Counted from the stretch's first letter, positions 24,460 to 36,204 are shown. The stretch is DNA of 64,000 nt from Diplolepis rosae (GCA_030998225.1 JAPYXD010000522.1:7378001-7442000), one strand, 5' to 3'. Translations and numbers: made by a program. The notes: generated by a model not told the origin, from the sequence alone.

Positions 24460-25686
24460 TTATATCGTTGTCAGTCGTTGAACTTGCTTGTTTGAACAAG
24501 GGATCACAAATATCCTGTCGCAGGAAATACGCTTCATAATTCTGTGAGGACCTGTGTAAGGACGCTCGAGGGACTTCTTACCTGTTCCTACTCTGAGGAA
24601 AACGTGTAAGCATGTGTTGAGATCCTTGTGCAGGAAGGCTCGCTTTTTGTAATGGTGTTCGACAGGTACTGCTTTGATTGATCGCATATGCTCGCGGAAT
24701 TCTTCTAGAAAAATCTTTGGATTTGGGTTGAAATCATTGGGTAGAACGAACTCTCCGGGTATACGTAAGGTTGTGCCGTATAGAAATTCAGCCGGAGACG
24801 AACCGGTGTCCATGACGTTTGACCTAAGACCGAGCAAAACCGTTGATAAAGATCGTGACCAATTGTGATTAGCGTGACACATGATTGCGGCTTTAAAGCT
24901 ACAATGCCAACGCTCGATCATGCCGTTAGCCGCCGGATGATATGCCGTTGTTCTTGTCCTTTGACAGCCCGTTAGCTGTAGTAGAGCTGTGAACAGCTGT
25001 GCCTCGAACTGACTACCCTGGTCGGTCGTCAGAGTCTCGGGAGCACCGTAACTCGATATCCAACAATCCACGAAAGCTCGGCAGACCGTCAAAGCCTCGA
25101 TGTTTTTTAAAGGAACGGCCTCGGGCCACCTGGAGAAACGGTCTATCATTGTTAGGCAATATCTGTACCCGTCACTCTCAGGTAGTGGGCCGACGATGTC
25201 CATTTGAACGTGCCTGAATCTACCGTCTGGAGCTACGAATTGGGCTGGAACGAGTTGATTGTGACGCGTTACCTTCGATTTTTGACAATCTTGACACGCT
25301 TTACACCAATTAGTGATATCGCGATGCATGCTTGGCCAAACGTAGCGCTTACGAATCACCCGATCAGTTACTTTAGCCCCTGGATGGGCTGGGGTGTGAA
25401 ACAAATTGAATACCCGTTCTCTTAGAGTTGCAGGGATATAAGGGCGTAGTGTTTCGCCCGCTAGATCACAATAAAGTGACGTGTGGTCAGCACCCCATTG
25501 TACTTTTTTGAGATTCAGCGAATGATTTGGAGAGTCGATCAACTTTTTGAGCTCTTGGTCGCTCTTCTGAGCTTCGGCAAGATCGCTCAAGCTCCATTCG
25601 GTAGGGATGTGGATTGCCTCGACTCGAGAGAGAGAATCAGCTACTACGTTGTCCGTGCCAGGTAAGTATTCGATTCGCGATGACAT
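24460..25686 (-). pseudogene. Ty3/Gypsy pol remnant: end of RNase H, integrase with GPY/F-like tail
   Basis: Open for 408 codons. It begins RIEYLPGTDNVVADSLSR (end of RNase H), has an HHCC zinc module (H-x-x-x-H upstream; WCKACQDCQ with the two cysteines pairs), then the integrase core: MDIVGPLPESD (Asp 1), TTDQGSQFE (Asp 2), GMIERWH (Glu), i.e. D-D-E complete, and PYTGPHRI of the GPY/F type. The reading frame ends after a deletion of about 80 bp relative to the copy at 4203, which replaces the normal tail. The RT is missing, so the element cannot move on its own, although the integrase frame looks intact. Confidence 0.9.
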
Positions 25687-25879
25687 GGTCGGCTTTTGTT
25701 ACTTCATCGGTTATCCGTGCGGTATTGAAAGAAGATTCGATTCTGGAGAACCATAACATAGGATCTTCGCGGAAGAAACCGGGGATTTTCGGAACCCGAT
25801 AATGCTCTACGCGAGGCGCTTGAACTTCCTGGACCGTACCGGAGGGCTCGTTCGATGAACCGCCTTGATTTCGATCCAT
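25685..25879 (-). pseudogene. Gag N-terminus of the Ty3/Gypsy element, truncated
   Basis: ATG at 25879 gives MDRNQGGSSNEPSGTVQEVQ, then VPKIPGFFREDPMLWFSRIE and FNTARITDEVTKADHVIAN, the start of the CsRn1/Kabuki-type Gag (V-P-P-F-x-x-x-D-P-x-x-W-F pattern). At about 25680 it runs directly into the RNase H end in another frame: roughly the middle 3 kb of a complete element was removed. The zinc knuckle and protease are lost. Upstream to 26687 is leader. Confidence 0.7.
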
Positions 25880-26687
25880 CTTGCTGCAATTCAAGTCTGT
25901 CGAGACAAAAAGAAAAAGAAAAAAAAAATGAATCCGCACGAGTGCGATGGTACAATTCAGTAAAAACAATAACCTGTAATGAGAGACAGTTGTGAAGTCC
26001 CCCGAATGTCGAGTCACCGACCTCTGCAATTTTTTACATCAAGACTGCGTTGGTTTTTCGTTACAATTTGACAAGAGATTTTTTGCATTGAAAAAAAAAA
26101 AAAACTCTTAAGTCTTGCCAACAACTCGAAGCTAACACACCCTTTGAATCGCGCGATCCGAATTGTATGAATTTGTAAATCGGCAGAAAAGAGCTGTTAG
26201 TTTAATGTTTACGCACGCAACCCGGACGACTTTGTTACGGAAGGAAATCGACAATTAAATGATACAGTTTCGCGTGTCAGAACAGTTAAAATACAATTTC
26301 ACTTAAAGATTAAAATACATAGGATACCTTGACATAACTTTACGAAAAATCGATGATTAACTATTTGAAGCTTCTTGAAGGCTTCTGCTTCAGGTCTGGA
26401 GGGTGGAGCCTGAGAAAAAAAAATACTCGCTCTTTTCCTGGTGTTGAATTCGAGTGAACTCTAGCAGGAACAAGATGTCGGCGGCCACGCCGGGAAAAAA
26501 ACATCCACCAAGAGGATTAAATCTGTTGAAATCTGGTCCGAATAATGCCAATCGGTTGAAGGTCCCTGCTTGCCTGGTAAATTGTGCCTTGAATGTGTCA
26601 GCTCGATAAATGGTTCCGCATGGGAATGTCCAATCAAGTTGAAATTTCCGTCCTTGCAAAATTTGGGCTGTGCCACGTTGCGACGTG

Positions 26688-26705
26688 ATCACGTCGGGGT
26701 CACCA
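26688..26705 (-). other. Primer-binding site for tRNA-Trp
   Basis: Minus strand TGGTGACCCCGACGTGAT, complementary to the 3' end of insect tRNA-Trp with CCA. It is three bases from the LTR edge at 26709. Tryptophan priming is characteristic of the CsRn1 group. Confidence 0.85.
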
Positions 26706-26708
26706 ATT

Positions 26709-26976
26709 TGTAGGTAATTAGGGTCTTTCTGTACGTGCGTACGTGCCCAGAGCGGCCTACATCCGCAAATATCCGTGGCGGAGAACACAAGTCAGGACGT
26801 ATCTTAATAAAACTTTATTTAAATATATAATGCACTGTGTGCGTTACAAAACTGTTGGTGGAGCAAGGCGTCCGTCATCGGCTGTGTACTGAACCTTATA
26901 TTTATGAACTACTTAACTAGAGAGGAAACTCCTTGTGGTTTTTAGAGTATACATTCTTATAGATACGAAACTCGAG
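26709..26976 (-). repeat. 5' LTR of the Ty3/Gypsy element, truncated
   Basis: Matches 23891-24150 of the other LTR with a few changes and a duplicated GTACGTGC. It stops at GAAACTCGAG; the outermost 51 bp of the LTR are missing and replaced by unrelated AT-rich sequence, so the promoter end is lost and no target duplication can be scored. Confidence 0.9.
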
Positions 26977-27668
26977 AAAAAAAGGTTAGAAAAACATCAT
27001 ATACTGTATTCCTACAACTTCTATTCCAAATTTCGCCACAGAATCATAAGTGTAATGCTTTAAATATATTTTACCAATCTTAGCCATAATAATGTTAATT
27101 ATTACGGGTTGGATTATAGGCTGGCAAACTATTCTACTTTTACCAATTTAACTTGAGTAGTTGTGCATCTAACGAACCATTGCTTTTTAATAGAAGAAGC
27201 TTTCAAACGATAAAATTTTTGATCTCGATCTATCGACATATATTGATATAACTCGACCCTAGAAGTCCGAAAATTATGTTTTTAAAAATCTACATGTGTA
27301 TGTTGAAATTATTTTCCCCTATGCAATAACTTGCAAACAATCAGAAATAGGGTCACACAATTTGAAAGAATTGTGCTCCCAAAAAAGATGTAAAATTAAT
27401 TAGCTTCAGAGCCAAATTTAAAATAAATTATTTTGTTTAGATCCTAGAAAATTCTGAAAAATTGTTTTTGGCAAAACACGCACTACTCTCTAAATTTGAA
27501 TCAGCGAAATCCTGCTGATTATTAGCTATAAGTATATACTTATCGCGCTGATTTATATATATTTACAGAATAAAGAAGCACTTTGAGTTCCTGTAGAACG
27601 GTAGTAAGGACGTCCATTTGCGACCGGCGTTTTCATATTGTATCTGTTTTCGTCCCTCATACCAGAGG

Positions 27669-29507
27669 ATCTGAATAGGAAACGACCATCACCCATACGT
27701 TTACACGATGAAAAGTATTTTATATAAAAAATATGTTAAAAAATATATCGCGAGTGGGTTGTCTAAAAAATTTCGGTCAAGACTATGATTAAATAAAAAT
27801 TCAAAAATGACTTTTTTTTATAAAAATTGCACTTATTCGTTTACAAAACAAACTATATACCAATCGAAAGTATGAAGCCCATAGAATATACTAACGTTAG
27901 GTTCCCTATTTTTTTCCCGGCATAACTATTGGGTTGGCAGGTATAAACAGGTAAGTCGATACTAGTAATTTGCACTCATCTGTTTACTCAATAAAACTTA
28001 TATCAAAATAAAGATAATTTTATTGCGAACACGGTGATATAAGGTTGCCTGCGAAAAATCTGTTTTCAATTTCGGTTGTCGAGTTTTAAAAAGCGAAATA
28101 TTGGTGTGAATGAAGATGTGCGACAGAGAGGTCCGAGCAAACTATCCGCTGCGACAGAAGAGGACGCAGCAATGCAGCTGCAACGTAACTCGTCCATCGG
28201 ATGAAAGAGAGTGCGCATGCTATTTGTCCGTGAAATTGAGAAGGATAGCGATAGACTAGTAAATGCTGAGCATCATTTTCGAGCAACTGGGAATAGACTA
28301 AATGAAATTATATATATAATGAAAAAATAAATATATAATATATTACAGTAAAACCTCATTTATCGGGACGCCCTTCAAATGTAAACACCTCGTTTATCGG
28401 GATTTGGAGGGGCTACCCACTACCACCTACAGTCTCATGGTGGGTTGCCATGACTCTTGTTGTATGTTGAAATTTAGTAATGGTTATGTACATAAGTTGT
28501 AATGTATTTGCAAATTGTGTAAATTTAATTGGTTTTTCATGATGTAAAAAGAAAATAGAAATACAAACGAAGGTATGTAAAAAAATTGACATAATAAAAC
28601 TCCTGCAAATGAAACATCTGGAAACTGTCACTATGTCACTATGTACAAGGAGTGGTGGCTGGAGGAGAAACAAAATGTCCCGATAAATGAGGTTGTGAGA
28701 TCTTGATAAGTGAAGATCCTGATAAATGAGTGTCCCGATAAATGAGGTTTTACTGTATATTCATAATTTTAGCCAAGAAAATCGAGTGACGCATTGGTTA
28801 GCTCTACATCATTGTATTTAAAGTTCTTTATTTTACGGAAAACCAACTGCAATGAACAATTTTAAAAAGATTCATCATTAAAATCAATTACAGAGTTGTC
28901 CGAGTTACACAAAAAACACTTTTTAGCCATTTTTTATTACAATAAATTGTTTACAACGATAATTGGTAGCATGTTTCTTCTATTACGAAAACTGAGGCCA
29001 GTTGCTCCAAAATGATACTCAGCATTTACTAGTTTATCGCTATCCTCAATTTCACGGACAAATAGCATGCACCAATATTATGCTTTTTAAAGCTCGACAA
29101 CCGGAATTCAAATAAGATTTTTCGCAGGCAACCTTATATCACCGTGTTCGCAATAAAATTATCTTTATTTTGATATAAGTTTTATTGAGTAAACAGATGA
29201 GTGCAAATTACTAGTATCGACTTACCTGTTTATACCTGCCAACCCAATAGTTATGCCGGGAAAAAAATAGGCAACCTCGCGCTTGCATATTCTGTAGGCT
29301 TCATACTTTCGTTTGGTATACAGTTTGTTTCGAAAACGAATAAATGTAATTTTTTTAAAAGTCATTTTTGAATTTTTAATTAATCATAGTCTTGACAGAA
29401 ATTTTTTAGACAACCCACTCGCGATATATTTTTTAACATATTAAATTTAATATAAAATACTTTTCATCGTTTAAACGGATGGGTGAAGGTCGTTTCCTAT
29501 TCGGATC
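27669..29507. mobile_element. Large foldback element, arms of about 500-620 bp
   Basis: The left arm (27669-28290) and right arm (about 29000-29507) are inverted copies; for example ATTGGGTTGGCAGGTATAAA at 27928 is inverted near 29235, and TTTACTAGTTTATCGCTATC near 29023 is inverted near 28245. The right arm has lost about 100 bp. No protein coding. The central part holds a pogo-like MITE (28346-28755). No clear target duplication at the edges. Confidence 0.75.
28346..28755. mobile_element. Pogo-like MITE, 410 bp
   Basis: TA-flanked; ends CAGTAAAACCTCATTTATCG and the inverse. CAGTAAAACCTC is the pogo/Tigger terminal motif. Several internal GATAAATGAG-type copies (28640-28745) act as subterminal repeats. 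Inserted in the loop of the foldback. Confidence 0.8.
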
Positions 29508-30564
29508 TTGAACTATTAGGTACTACTTTTGTTCCTTAGGTCCTACTTGTGTTCCTTATCCCCTCTGAACAGCTGTGACAATATGGGTTACATTTTCCCA
29601 ATGTGCGTCGTTGGCAGGCAGCCTGCGTTTTTGACATGGCTAGTATTCATGTGCGTATTTCCAAATTCCCCACCGAGTAAGTACTATATTTATACACGAG
29701 TCGCGTTTCGACCGTGGTTGATAATGATTGGTTCTACGATAAAATTTGTGGCGTGAGCAAAATTGCGCCTTTGGTGGTTCCTCTGTGGAGTATAAACGTG
29801 GAGAAGTGCTCTATAACGATATTGTTTTACTGAGATACTGTGGTCTACATGAATGTGGACGAAAACACTGACAATTAAAGCTAGATAGCTTCGACTTCCA
29901 TCACGAATTTTAAGAGCGTATACGGTTTCAAATCTAACGATCCAATGGCTATTCTCAAGATTAACTCTGTCAGCGATCTGGTTACTTATAGAAGCACGGT
30001 GGCGGTGGATGCAGCACCGCAGGACTGATATTGGTTACAAGGGTTAAGGGCTTTGTCAACATAAGAAAGGTAAGAGATCGAAATTGAATTATGTAGCAAT
30101 TTCAGCCATTTTATTGGTTGGCTTGGATCTTAGCCACACCGTCTGTTTGCGCCTGGACGCATTGACCTACCGCTTACGACCTATCATGTTGTAAACGCAA
30201 ACTATACGCAGACCTGCTATTATTATTATATCATTTATTTATATCATTTACCTCTAGGTGCTGATGGTGGGGAGAAGCGTAAGAGCGATGTTATCTCACC
30301 CCTTCTCCCAGTAAATGGAGTGGGGGAGCTAACAAGGAGGGAGCCTCGGCGGGCTCGTGCTGGTGGGGCAGATCGCATGGACCTGCCGCACGGGGACTCG
30401 ACTGATCCGACGTAAGTTTCCTTGGATAAGGTGGGAGTCGGCTCCTCCTCCAGGGGTTGGGTGGGGGGCGCCGTCCCGGGTTTTAAGAGCCCCTTGTTCT
30501 GGAGTAATCCCGAGGGCTGGCTGCACACGCGCTTCAGTGACACTTCGATCCCCCATTCATAGTA

Positions 30565-31437
30565 TTGTTAGAGTCCCGGATACTTGGTAAAAGCTTGGGC
30601 CGATTCAATTTAATTGCCCTGGGGGATTTGATTGATTCAATTATTAGTGATACAAAGAGGCAGATCTTTCCCACTGGCCGAAATCAGGCCAAGGTTTTCT
30701 GTGACCGATGGCAGGCAGCCAATGTCCTGGTTGATTCACCTGAGCAGCGGGACTTTAGAGTGCAGACGTATATACCAGCTTCATTGGTGCAGAAGAAGGC
30801 GTTTACCAGGAACATCCCGACGGAGTATTCGGCCTCTGATCTGAGTACCAGGCTTGATCCGGACATGCTTTCCAACATATTGTCCAATCGCCACGTACTT
30901 TGGACGACGGATCTGCTTCGGATAGGGTGGAATTCGTTTTTTCTACAATTAATATTCCTAGGAAGTTGAGCCTGGCCAGTGTGGTCTTCGATTTGACTCC
31001 AGTTTTGCCACCACACAAACGGTGTTACTGCCGCCAGCGCTTTCGGCACATATCTGAGCAGTGCCGGTCCACTCGATCTATCTGCGAGTATTGTTCGGAG
31101 GATCATCCATCTCGCGATTGCCCTAATACACAATTTGTTCCCTCGCTGTGTCAACTGTGGGGATAAGCACCCAGCGTTGAGCCGTGACTGTCCCATTTAT
31201 CAATTCGAATTTGCCGTCATAAAGGAGAGGACACTAAAGAACTGTGGATATGAGAAGGCGGAAAACATGTTCTTGAGTAGGGGCATATCAAAGCCCCTTT
31301 TTTCGGTGGAGGCCTGGAAGGCGGGACGTAGTTACTCCCTGGGGGTTGATGTAGGTGCTGCTTCGGCAAATTTGGAAGGGGATGGGTCGACTTCAGCTAG
31401 CCCTGTCGAGCCCTCGCCGGTGATGGCTGTTGTATAG
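30565..31437 (+). pseudogene. LINE ORF1 (Gag-like) with three CCHC knuckles
   Basis: Nucleic-acid-binding protein of the retroposon, expected to coat its RNA. The N-terminal half (30565-30969) has the RRM-like block ANVLVDSPEQRDFRVQTYIP and an ending lost to a frameshift; the second frame (30900-31166) carries DRVEFVFSTINIPRKLSLAS and the knuckles CYCRQRFRHISEQC and CEYCSEDHPSRDC; the third frame (31135-31437) has CVNCGDKHPALSRDC and the tail. Two frameshifts (near 30910 and 31145) break it. Order and spacing match Jockey/I-type ORF1. Confidence 0.75.
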
Positions 31438-31684
31438 TGTTAATTATAATCTTGGGCCCAGTCCTTTGCATGTTAGGTTTAGGTTAATTCTTCTACACTT
31501 CCCAGATCAATATTGAAGATTCATTTATTTGTTTAAATTCCTTTGTTTTGATTTGTACATGTCCGTTTCTGTCCTCCTCTTTGGAGTTGGACCCGCTGGA
31601 ATCCTGACGGCTCGTGTTGGGCGTTACAGGGGCATTTCTGTGCCTCCCTCCCGGGTGTCAGAGATGGGGACGCTAGGCTTGACC

Positions 31685-32220
31685 CCTGGTGAACCTCCGT
31701 TCAGAATGACAACCTGGAACGCACATACCGTTTATAACAAGAGTCCCGAGATTGAGGCACTGCTACACACGCAGAGGCTGGATGTTCTGTGCGTTACTGA
31801 GTCTTGGCTGAGCCCGGAGGACATCTGGGAGGTCTGGCTCTGTCCACTGCGCAGGGCCAGGTGGCGGTCTTGTGTGTTTATGCCCCCCCTCCCCGGACCT
31901 GTGATCGACGGAGATGAATTGTTCTCGTATTTGGATGGGGTGATCCCATATAACATGATATTTTTCAGTGGTGACTTTGATGCTCATCATATCAGCTGGG
32001 GTTGTTCTCGCTCCACTCCTCGAGGACTGGCATTGTATGAGACATCCCTTAGTAACGATCTTGTACTCTTCAACGATTCCCTCCCTACCTACGTTTCTGG
32101 CTTCGGTGTATCTTCAAGCAATATAGATATGATTTTCTGTCCCTTGTCATTGTCTCCACCTCCCGAGCGTTGACGTGGTCTCTGACCCGTTTGATTCTGA
32201 CCATCTACCTGTGGTGTTGG
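31685..32220 (+). pseudogene. LINE endonuclease domain, deleted in the middle
   Basis: The frame begins FRMTTWNAHTVYNKSPEIEA (N-terminal W-N motif) and LDVLCVTESWLSPED (catalytic Glu region), jumps at about 31835 to a shortened segment, then SGDFDAHHISWGCSRSTPRG (catalytic GDFNAH; Asn changed to Asp) and SSNIDMIFCPLS. The last motif, SDHLPVVLVL, continues in the next frame at 32190. The catalytic core thus lacks the part between TESWL and the Y-x-P strand. Confidence 0.75.
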
Positions 32221-33704
32221 TGCTTGAGTCGGCGGTCTCAGCTGTTCCTAAGCCGACGTGTCGCATCAATACGCGGGAGGTTTTCTGGTCTGTCTTCCAT
32301 GAACGTCTTGAAGTGGAGTTGCCGCGGCTGTATAAGTCACTGGGTACCGGCGTTTCACTGGCGGCTTTGTATGATGAATTCATACAGGCTGTTCTAAAGC
32401 ATCTTCTCGAATCTGGAACTACTAGGCCGGACGGCACAACGAAAAGGTGGAGAGTACAACGTCTGTGGTTGTCCAGAGAATGCGAGGAGAAGATGAAGGA
32501 AAGGAGAAGTTGCTATAAGACCTACTATAGGGATCAGTCGGCGGAGAGGAAGGCTAAGTTTAAGAAAGTTGATTCTGAGGTCAAGATCTTCTTAAGACGG
32601 CAGAAGAGCTCCTCCTCCCGGGCGTTCTGTGAATCTCTTGACCCTTCGCAAGGCATTTGTAGAATTTGGTCCACGATTAGGGCACTCTCATCAAGGACCG
32701 GAGCTCTAAGAACTGATGTTCTTACGGACTTGAACACACCGGAATTTGTAGAGCTCAGGAACGAACTGGTTCGGGGGGAAGTCCCGCTGGCGGGCATATC
32801 CCTTAGAGTGGTTGGGGTTGGCGGGGGGCACTATGCTGAGCAATTCACCCGGAGGGAGTTCAACTCAACGATTGCGGCATGTCGAGTCAAGTTGGCTCCG
32901 GGGCTGAATGGAGACTCGTATGAGATTTTGAGAAAATTTTCGGACGAGACTAGGGCATTCTTCCTTCCGCTGTTCAATTATATGTTTCGGGCTTCATCGT
33001 TCCCGCCCTCCTGAAAGGATACGTACGTTATCTTCGTCCCGAAACCAAGGGGCCGGGGCTATATACCCATTTCGCTGGCCTCCTCGGTGTGCAAGTTATT
33101 TGAGAGGCTAGTCCAACGAAGACTAGAACACCAAGCGGAGCACTTCAATTGGATCCCGAGTTGACACTTCGGATTTAGGATGGGCAGTTCTGCTATGGAC
33201 GCGGTGGCCATGGTGACTACGGATATCCTGCAGGGGTTTGGCTGTGGAGAATCGGTGGTGGCAGCTTCCGTCGACATCAAGGGGGGCTTTAACTCGGTGT
33301 TGCCGGCGGTTTTTTCTGACCAACTAGGTCGTCTGGGGCTATCGAATGAAATTCACAATTTTATCATCTACATCACATCCCGGAGGGAATTGTATTTTTC
33401 CGCTGATGGCTTCGAGATCTCCATCGCCAAATGTCAGTTTTCTGTCTTTACTGGGTCAAGGAGCGACCTATCGGATCTTGTTCTCTTAGTGGAGGGCCAC
33501 AATCTGCCTTGCCTCGGTGGAATAAAGTACTTGGGGGTGATTTTGGATCGTCGGCTTACATGGGCCCCTCATGTTCGCATGATATCAGATAAAGCAATCA
33601 GATCGGTCAATATCATCCGATTTTTGTCCAGGGTAAGCTGGGGAGTCACACCATCTTTGCTCCTGGCGGCGTATCGCAACTTGGTTCGGTCGACGCTTGA
33701 GTGA
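32175..33704 (+). pseudogene. LINE reverse transcriptase without its YADD motif
   Basis: Two main frames, 32175-33014 and 33180-33704, joined by frame breaks near 33015-33180. Visible blocks: FTRREFNSTIAACRVKLAPG, a PISLASSVCKLFERLVQRR block in the broken stretch, ASVDIKGGFNSVLPAVFSDQ (motif A Asp), FIIYITSRRELYFSADGFEI, then directly AKCQFSVFTGSRSDLSDLVL and KYLGVILDRRLTWAPHVRMI. Motifs B and C (GVPQG, YADD) have been deleted between FEISI and AKCQF. The linker 32300-32650 is a basic stretch. Catalytically dead. Confidence 0.8.
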
Positions 33705-33782
33705 GGCTCAGCACTTTTCTCTTCAGCAAGTCGAGGGACGCTACGGCTCCTGGACCGGGCGCAGTATGCGGCTCTTCGGGCA

Positions 33783-34320
33783 GTGCTGGTGTGGATGAGA
33801 TCCTCCCCCATATCTATCCTTCTTTCGGAATCAGGTGAGCCCACACTGGAACTTAGGCGACATCTCATAAACAATTGTTTTATTATCAGAAACTTCTCTT
33901 GGAGGGGCAACCAACTCATTCCAAAATCTGGGAGGTCTAGCTATTTTGATTGGGCATGGCAGTCGATCACCTTGCCTATTGATATAGAATTCGAAACCGG
34001 GCATATATTCATAAACTCGGAGAACCCTGGACGGGCCTTTATGGAGTGCCTGAAACAGTGCTACTCGGAGTACAATATTATCTATACGGACGGATCGGTG
34101 GAACCGGGTAGTCGTCGCACTGGTTGTGGTTTCTGCGTGGAGAGGGATGACTTTAGGTATGGACTATCTGGTGTTCAGGGTTGCACATATTCTGGCGGGC
34201 TTGAGGGATCTGGGAAGCATGGTGGAATTCATGTGGGCACCGAGCCATGTGGGTATAGTCGGAAATGAGGTAGAGGACCGGGTCGCGGAGGCGGCGAGGG
34301 AACTGCCGTACTGTATTTAG
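33783..34320 (+). pseudogene. LINE thumb and RNase H domains
   Basis: Continues ORF2: MLVWMRSSPISILLSESGEP and RHLINNCFIIRNFSWRGNQL (thumb), then NIIYTDGSVEPGSRRTGCGF with the first RNase H Asp. After a deletion and frame change come VEFMWAPSHVGIVGNEVEDR, the final conserved RNase H block, ending with VAEAARELPYCI. The central RNase H motif with its Glu is missing. Confidence 0.75.
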
Positions 34321-34405
34321 TACGGTCTCCCCTTCTGTGGCCATATTTGGAGACTGGAAGTGTCTCCTGATCGCCTATAAATCGGCCAGACCTTGATTCT
34401 CGCGC

Positions 34406-34765
34406 GTGAGCTCGCTGAGGCGCTCTATTTGTTTGATCACGAGACTGCTGCGTACTGGCCACATATACACCGGGGATCATTTCCAGAGGATGGGGTGGGA
34501 CCTGAAGGCTGGGTGCTCTTGCGGCGCTCCCCTACGTGAACTGGCCCATATTTTGCATGTTTGCCCTCTATTGGCGGAATCCAGGCCCGGTTACTATGCA
34601 TTCCAGTCTAGGCGCTCCACTGATCGCAGACCGGAGGACCTTCCCATTGAGGATCTGGTGTTTGACCCCAGACCTGGAATCGTGGGAGCGCTGGCTGGAA
34701 ATTTGGGGCGTGGCGACCACGTGCTGCAGTCTCCCGGCGGGGTGGTTCTCCCTGCGCGGCCCTGA
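34406..34765 (+). pseudogene. LINE ORF2 C-terminal zinc-knuckle domain
   Basis: Frame with ITRLLRTGHIYTGDHFQRMG and AGCSCGAPLRELAHILHVCP: C-x-C-x(8)-H-x(4)-C. Same motif as the minus-strand copy at 2020-2460. The ORF ends at 34765. Confidence 0.75.
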
Positions 34766-34994
34766 CAGAGACCAGCAGAAGAAAGTTTGGCTGAAATCTA
34801 CGAGCAGGTACAATTGTCAGGAGGAGGGGGAGAGGCACAAAGAATATAGAACCTATGACGTAAGGATGAGACCAAGTTCTCGAACATATCGTTCTTTTTG
34901 AGACTGTTATATTGACTGTTATATTGAGCCTACCAAGGCTCCACGTGGATGTTCTGGCCATTTGTTCATCGAACAAGAAGCCATTAATTGAAGA

Positions 34995-35640
34995 AGAAGA
35001 ATCCGAAATCGGTTGCAGTGACTGTACAATAAGTGACAAGCTCGAAGAAATGCAACCAATTTTAAGTCTGAACCGCATGCGTACATCTTTAAATCTATCT
35101 TTTTCTCTTGGCAGAGAATCTTAAAGTGAGAAAAGTCTGACGTCACATGTCAACAAATATAAATACGTAAATAGTGTTTTGCAAAATCTTCAATTGAAAA
35201 ATAAATAAATTGTGATCATCGAAGCCAGAAGTAAGTATACTGTTAAATTGAGTAAGTAATTTCTAAATGTACCTTGGTGTGAATCACGAAGTAGTGTAAG
35301 GAGAAATAAAAGTTACAAGTTGAGGTTATAACTGGGTGTAATTAAAAGATTTGGATGAAATATTCAATTGTTTGTATGCTGTATCTACCATCTTCTTTTG
35401 AGGCGAAGCACTCAGGACGAAAATTACACAAAAAAAAACAATGAATAAATGAGAAATTGCATGCCGGTATTTAACCTCACTAACTGATTTATTTGTTCAA
35501 ATGTGACGTCAGACTTTTCTCACTTTAAGATTCTCTGCCAAGAGAAAAAGATAGAGTTAAAGATGTGCACATGCGATTCAAACTTAAAATTGATTGCATT
35601 CCTTCAGCTTTTCACTTATTGTACAATGACTGCGACAAAC
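34995..35640. repeat. Inverted repeat with arms of about 145 bp
   Basis: The left arm (34995-35150) and right arm (35497-35640) are diverged inverses; shared core GAATCTTAAAGTGAGAAAAG followed by TCTGACGTCAC, and the ends TGTACAATAAGTGA. The loop is about 345 bp. Probably a MITE or foldback remnant lying just before the mariner relic. Confidence 0.65.
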
Positions 35641-35721
35641 TCGAATGTATGGAGTTCGGCCTTCTTATACTATTTCGTGGAATTTACAATAATTATCTTT
35701 TTAATAGCATTTTGTGAAACC

Positions 35722-36204
35722 ATGAACAAGTCGAAAATTCGTGCAATCTTCGAATATGAATTTTTTTGTGGAACCAGCGCATCGGAGACAGCTCGTAAAA
35801 TTAATAGCGTGTTCTGAGAATGTTAAACTAACCATAGCACAGTATCGTTTTGGTTTACATGATTTTATGGGGATTTCAGCCTACAAAATGAACCACGTGG
35901 AAGACCCCGACTCGAAATAAATAATGATGAACTGAAACCGTATGTAGAGAGTGACACATCTCAAACTACTAGTGAGTTAGCATCAAAATTTGGTGTTTCT
36001 ATCCTAACCATATTGGATCATTCGCGTCAAATCAACAAATTAAAAAAGCTTGACAGATGGATTCCGCATGAATTAAACGCACAGCCGATGAAAAAACATT
36101 TCGATGCTAGCGTTTCTTTGCTTTTGCGAAATAAAGGAGACCTTTTTCTGCATCGTATCTTTACTTGTGACGGAAAATGGATTCAAAAAAGCTGGTTAGA
36201 TACC
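35722..36204 (+). pseudogene. Mariner transposase relic, Hsmar1-like
   Basis: MNKSKIRAIFEYEFFCGTSA, then (frameshift near 35815) NEPRGRPRLEINNDELKPYV, TSELASKFGVS, INKLKKLDRWIPHELNAQPM and FLHRIFTCDGKWIQKSWLD. These are the two DNA-binding helices and the WVPHEL linker of mariner transposase, followed by the TCDEKW block, in which the aspartate is retained (TCDGKW) but Glu is lost. Seven codons seem deleted after KWI and the catalytic core is cut off at about 36204. The subfamily call rests on resemblance to Hsmar1-type proteins. Confidence 0.75.

Larger units (their letters stand above)
23891..26976 (-). mobile_element. Ty3/Gypsy element (CsRn1-like), internally deleted, minus strand
   Basis: Two LTRs frame a 2.5-kb interior. 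The element is read from high to low coordinate. A primer site matching 18 nt of tRNA-Trp lies next to the 5' LTR, and a polypurine tract next to the 3' LTR. Known family: CsRn1-type Ty3/Gypsy elements use tRNA-Trp. A deletion fuses the gag start to the end of RNase H; integrase remains. The 5' LTR lacks its first ~51 bp. Remnant at 3857-5690 is a relative. Confidence 0.9.
30240..34890 (+). mobile_element. Nearly full-length LINE (Jockey/I group), decayed
   Basis: GC-rich unit on the plus strand: ORF1 with three zinc knuckles (30565-31437), then ORF2 with endonuclease, RT, RNase H and C-terminal finger (31685-34765). Internal deletions have removed the RT catalytic motif. Possible untranslated edges: about 30240-30560 and 34766-34890. 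It is the reference for the minus-strand LINE pieces in the first 12 kb. Confidence 0.85.

Noticed and set aside
26390..26788. 132-codon minus frame from the LTR into the Gypsy leader
   Set aside because: It runs across LTR, primer site and leader; the real gag start is at 25879. Chance frame.
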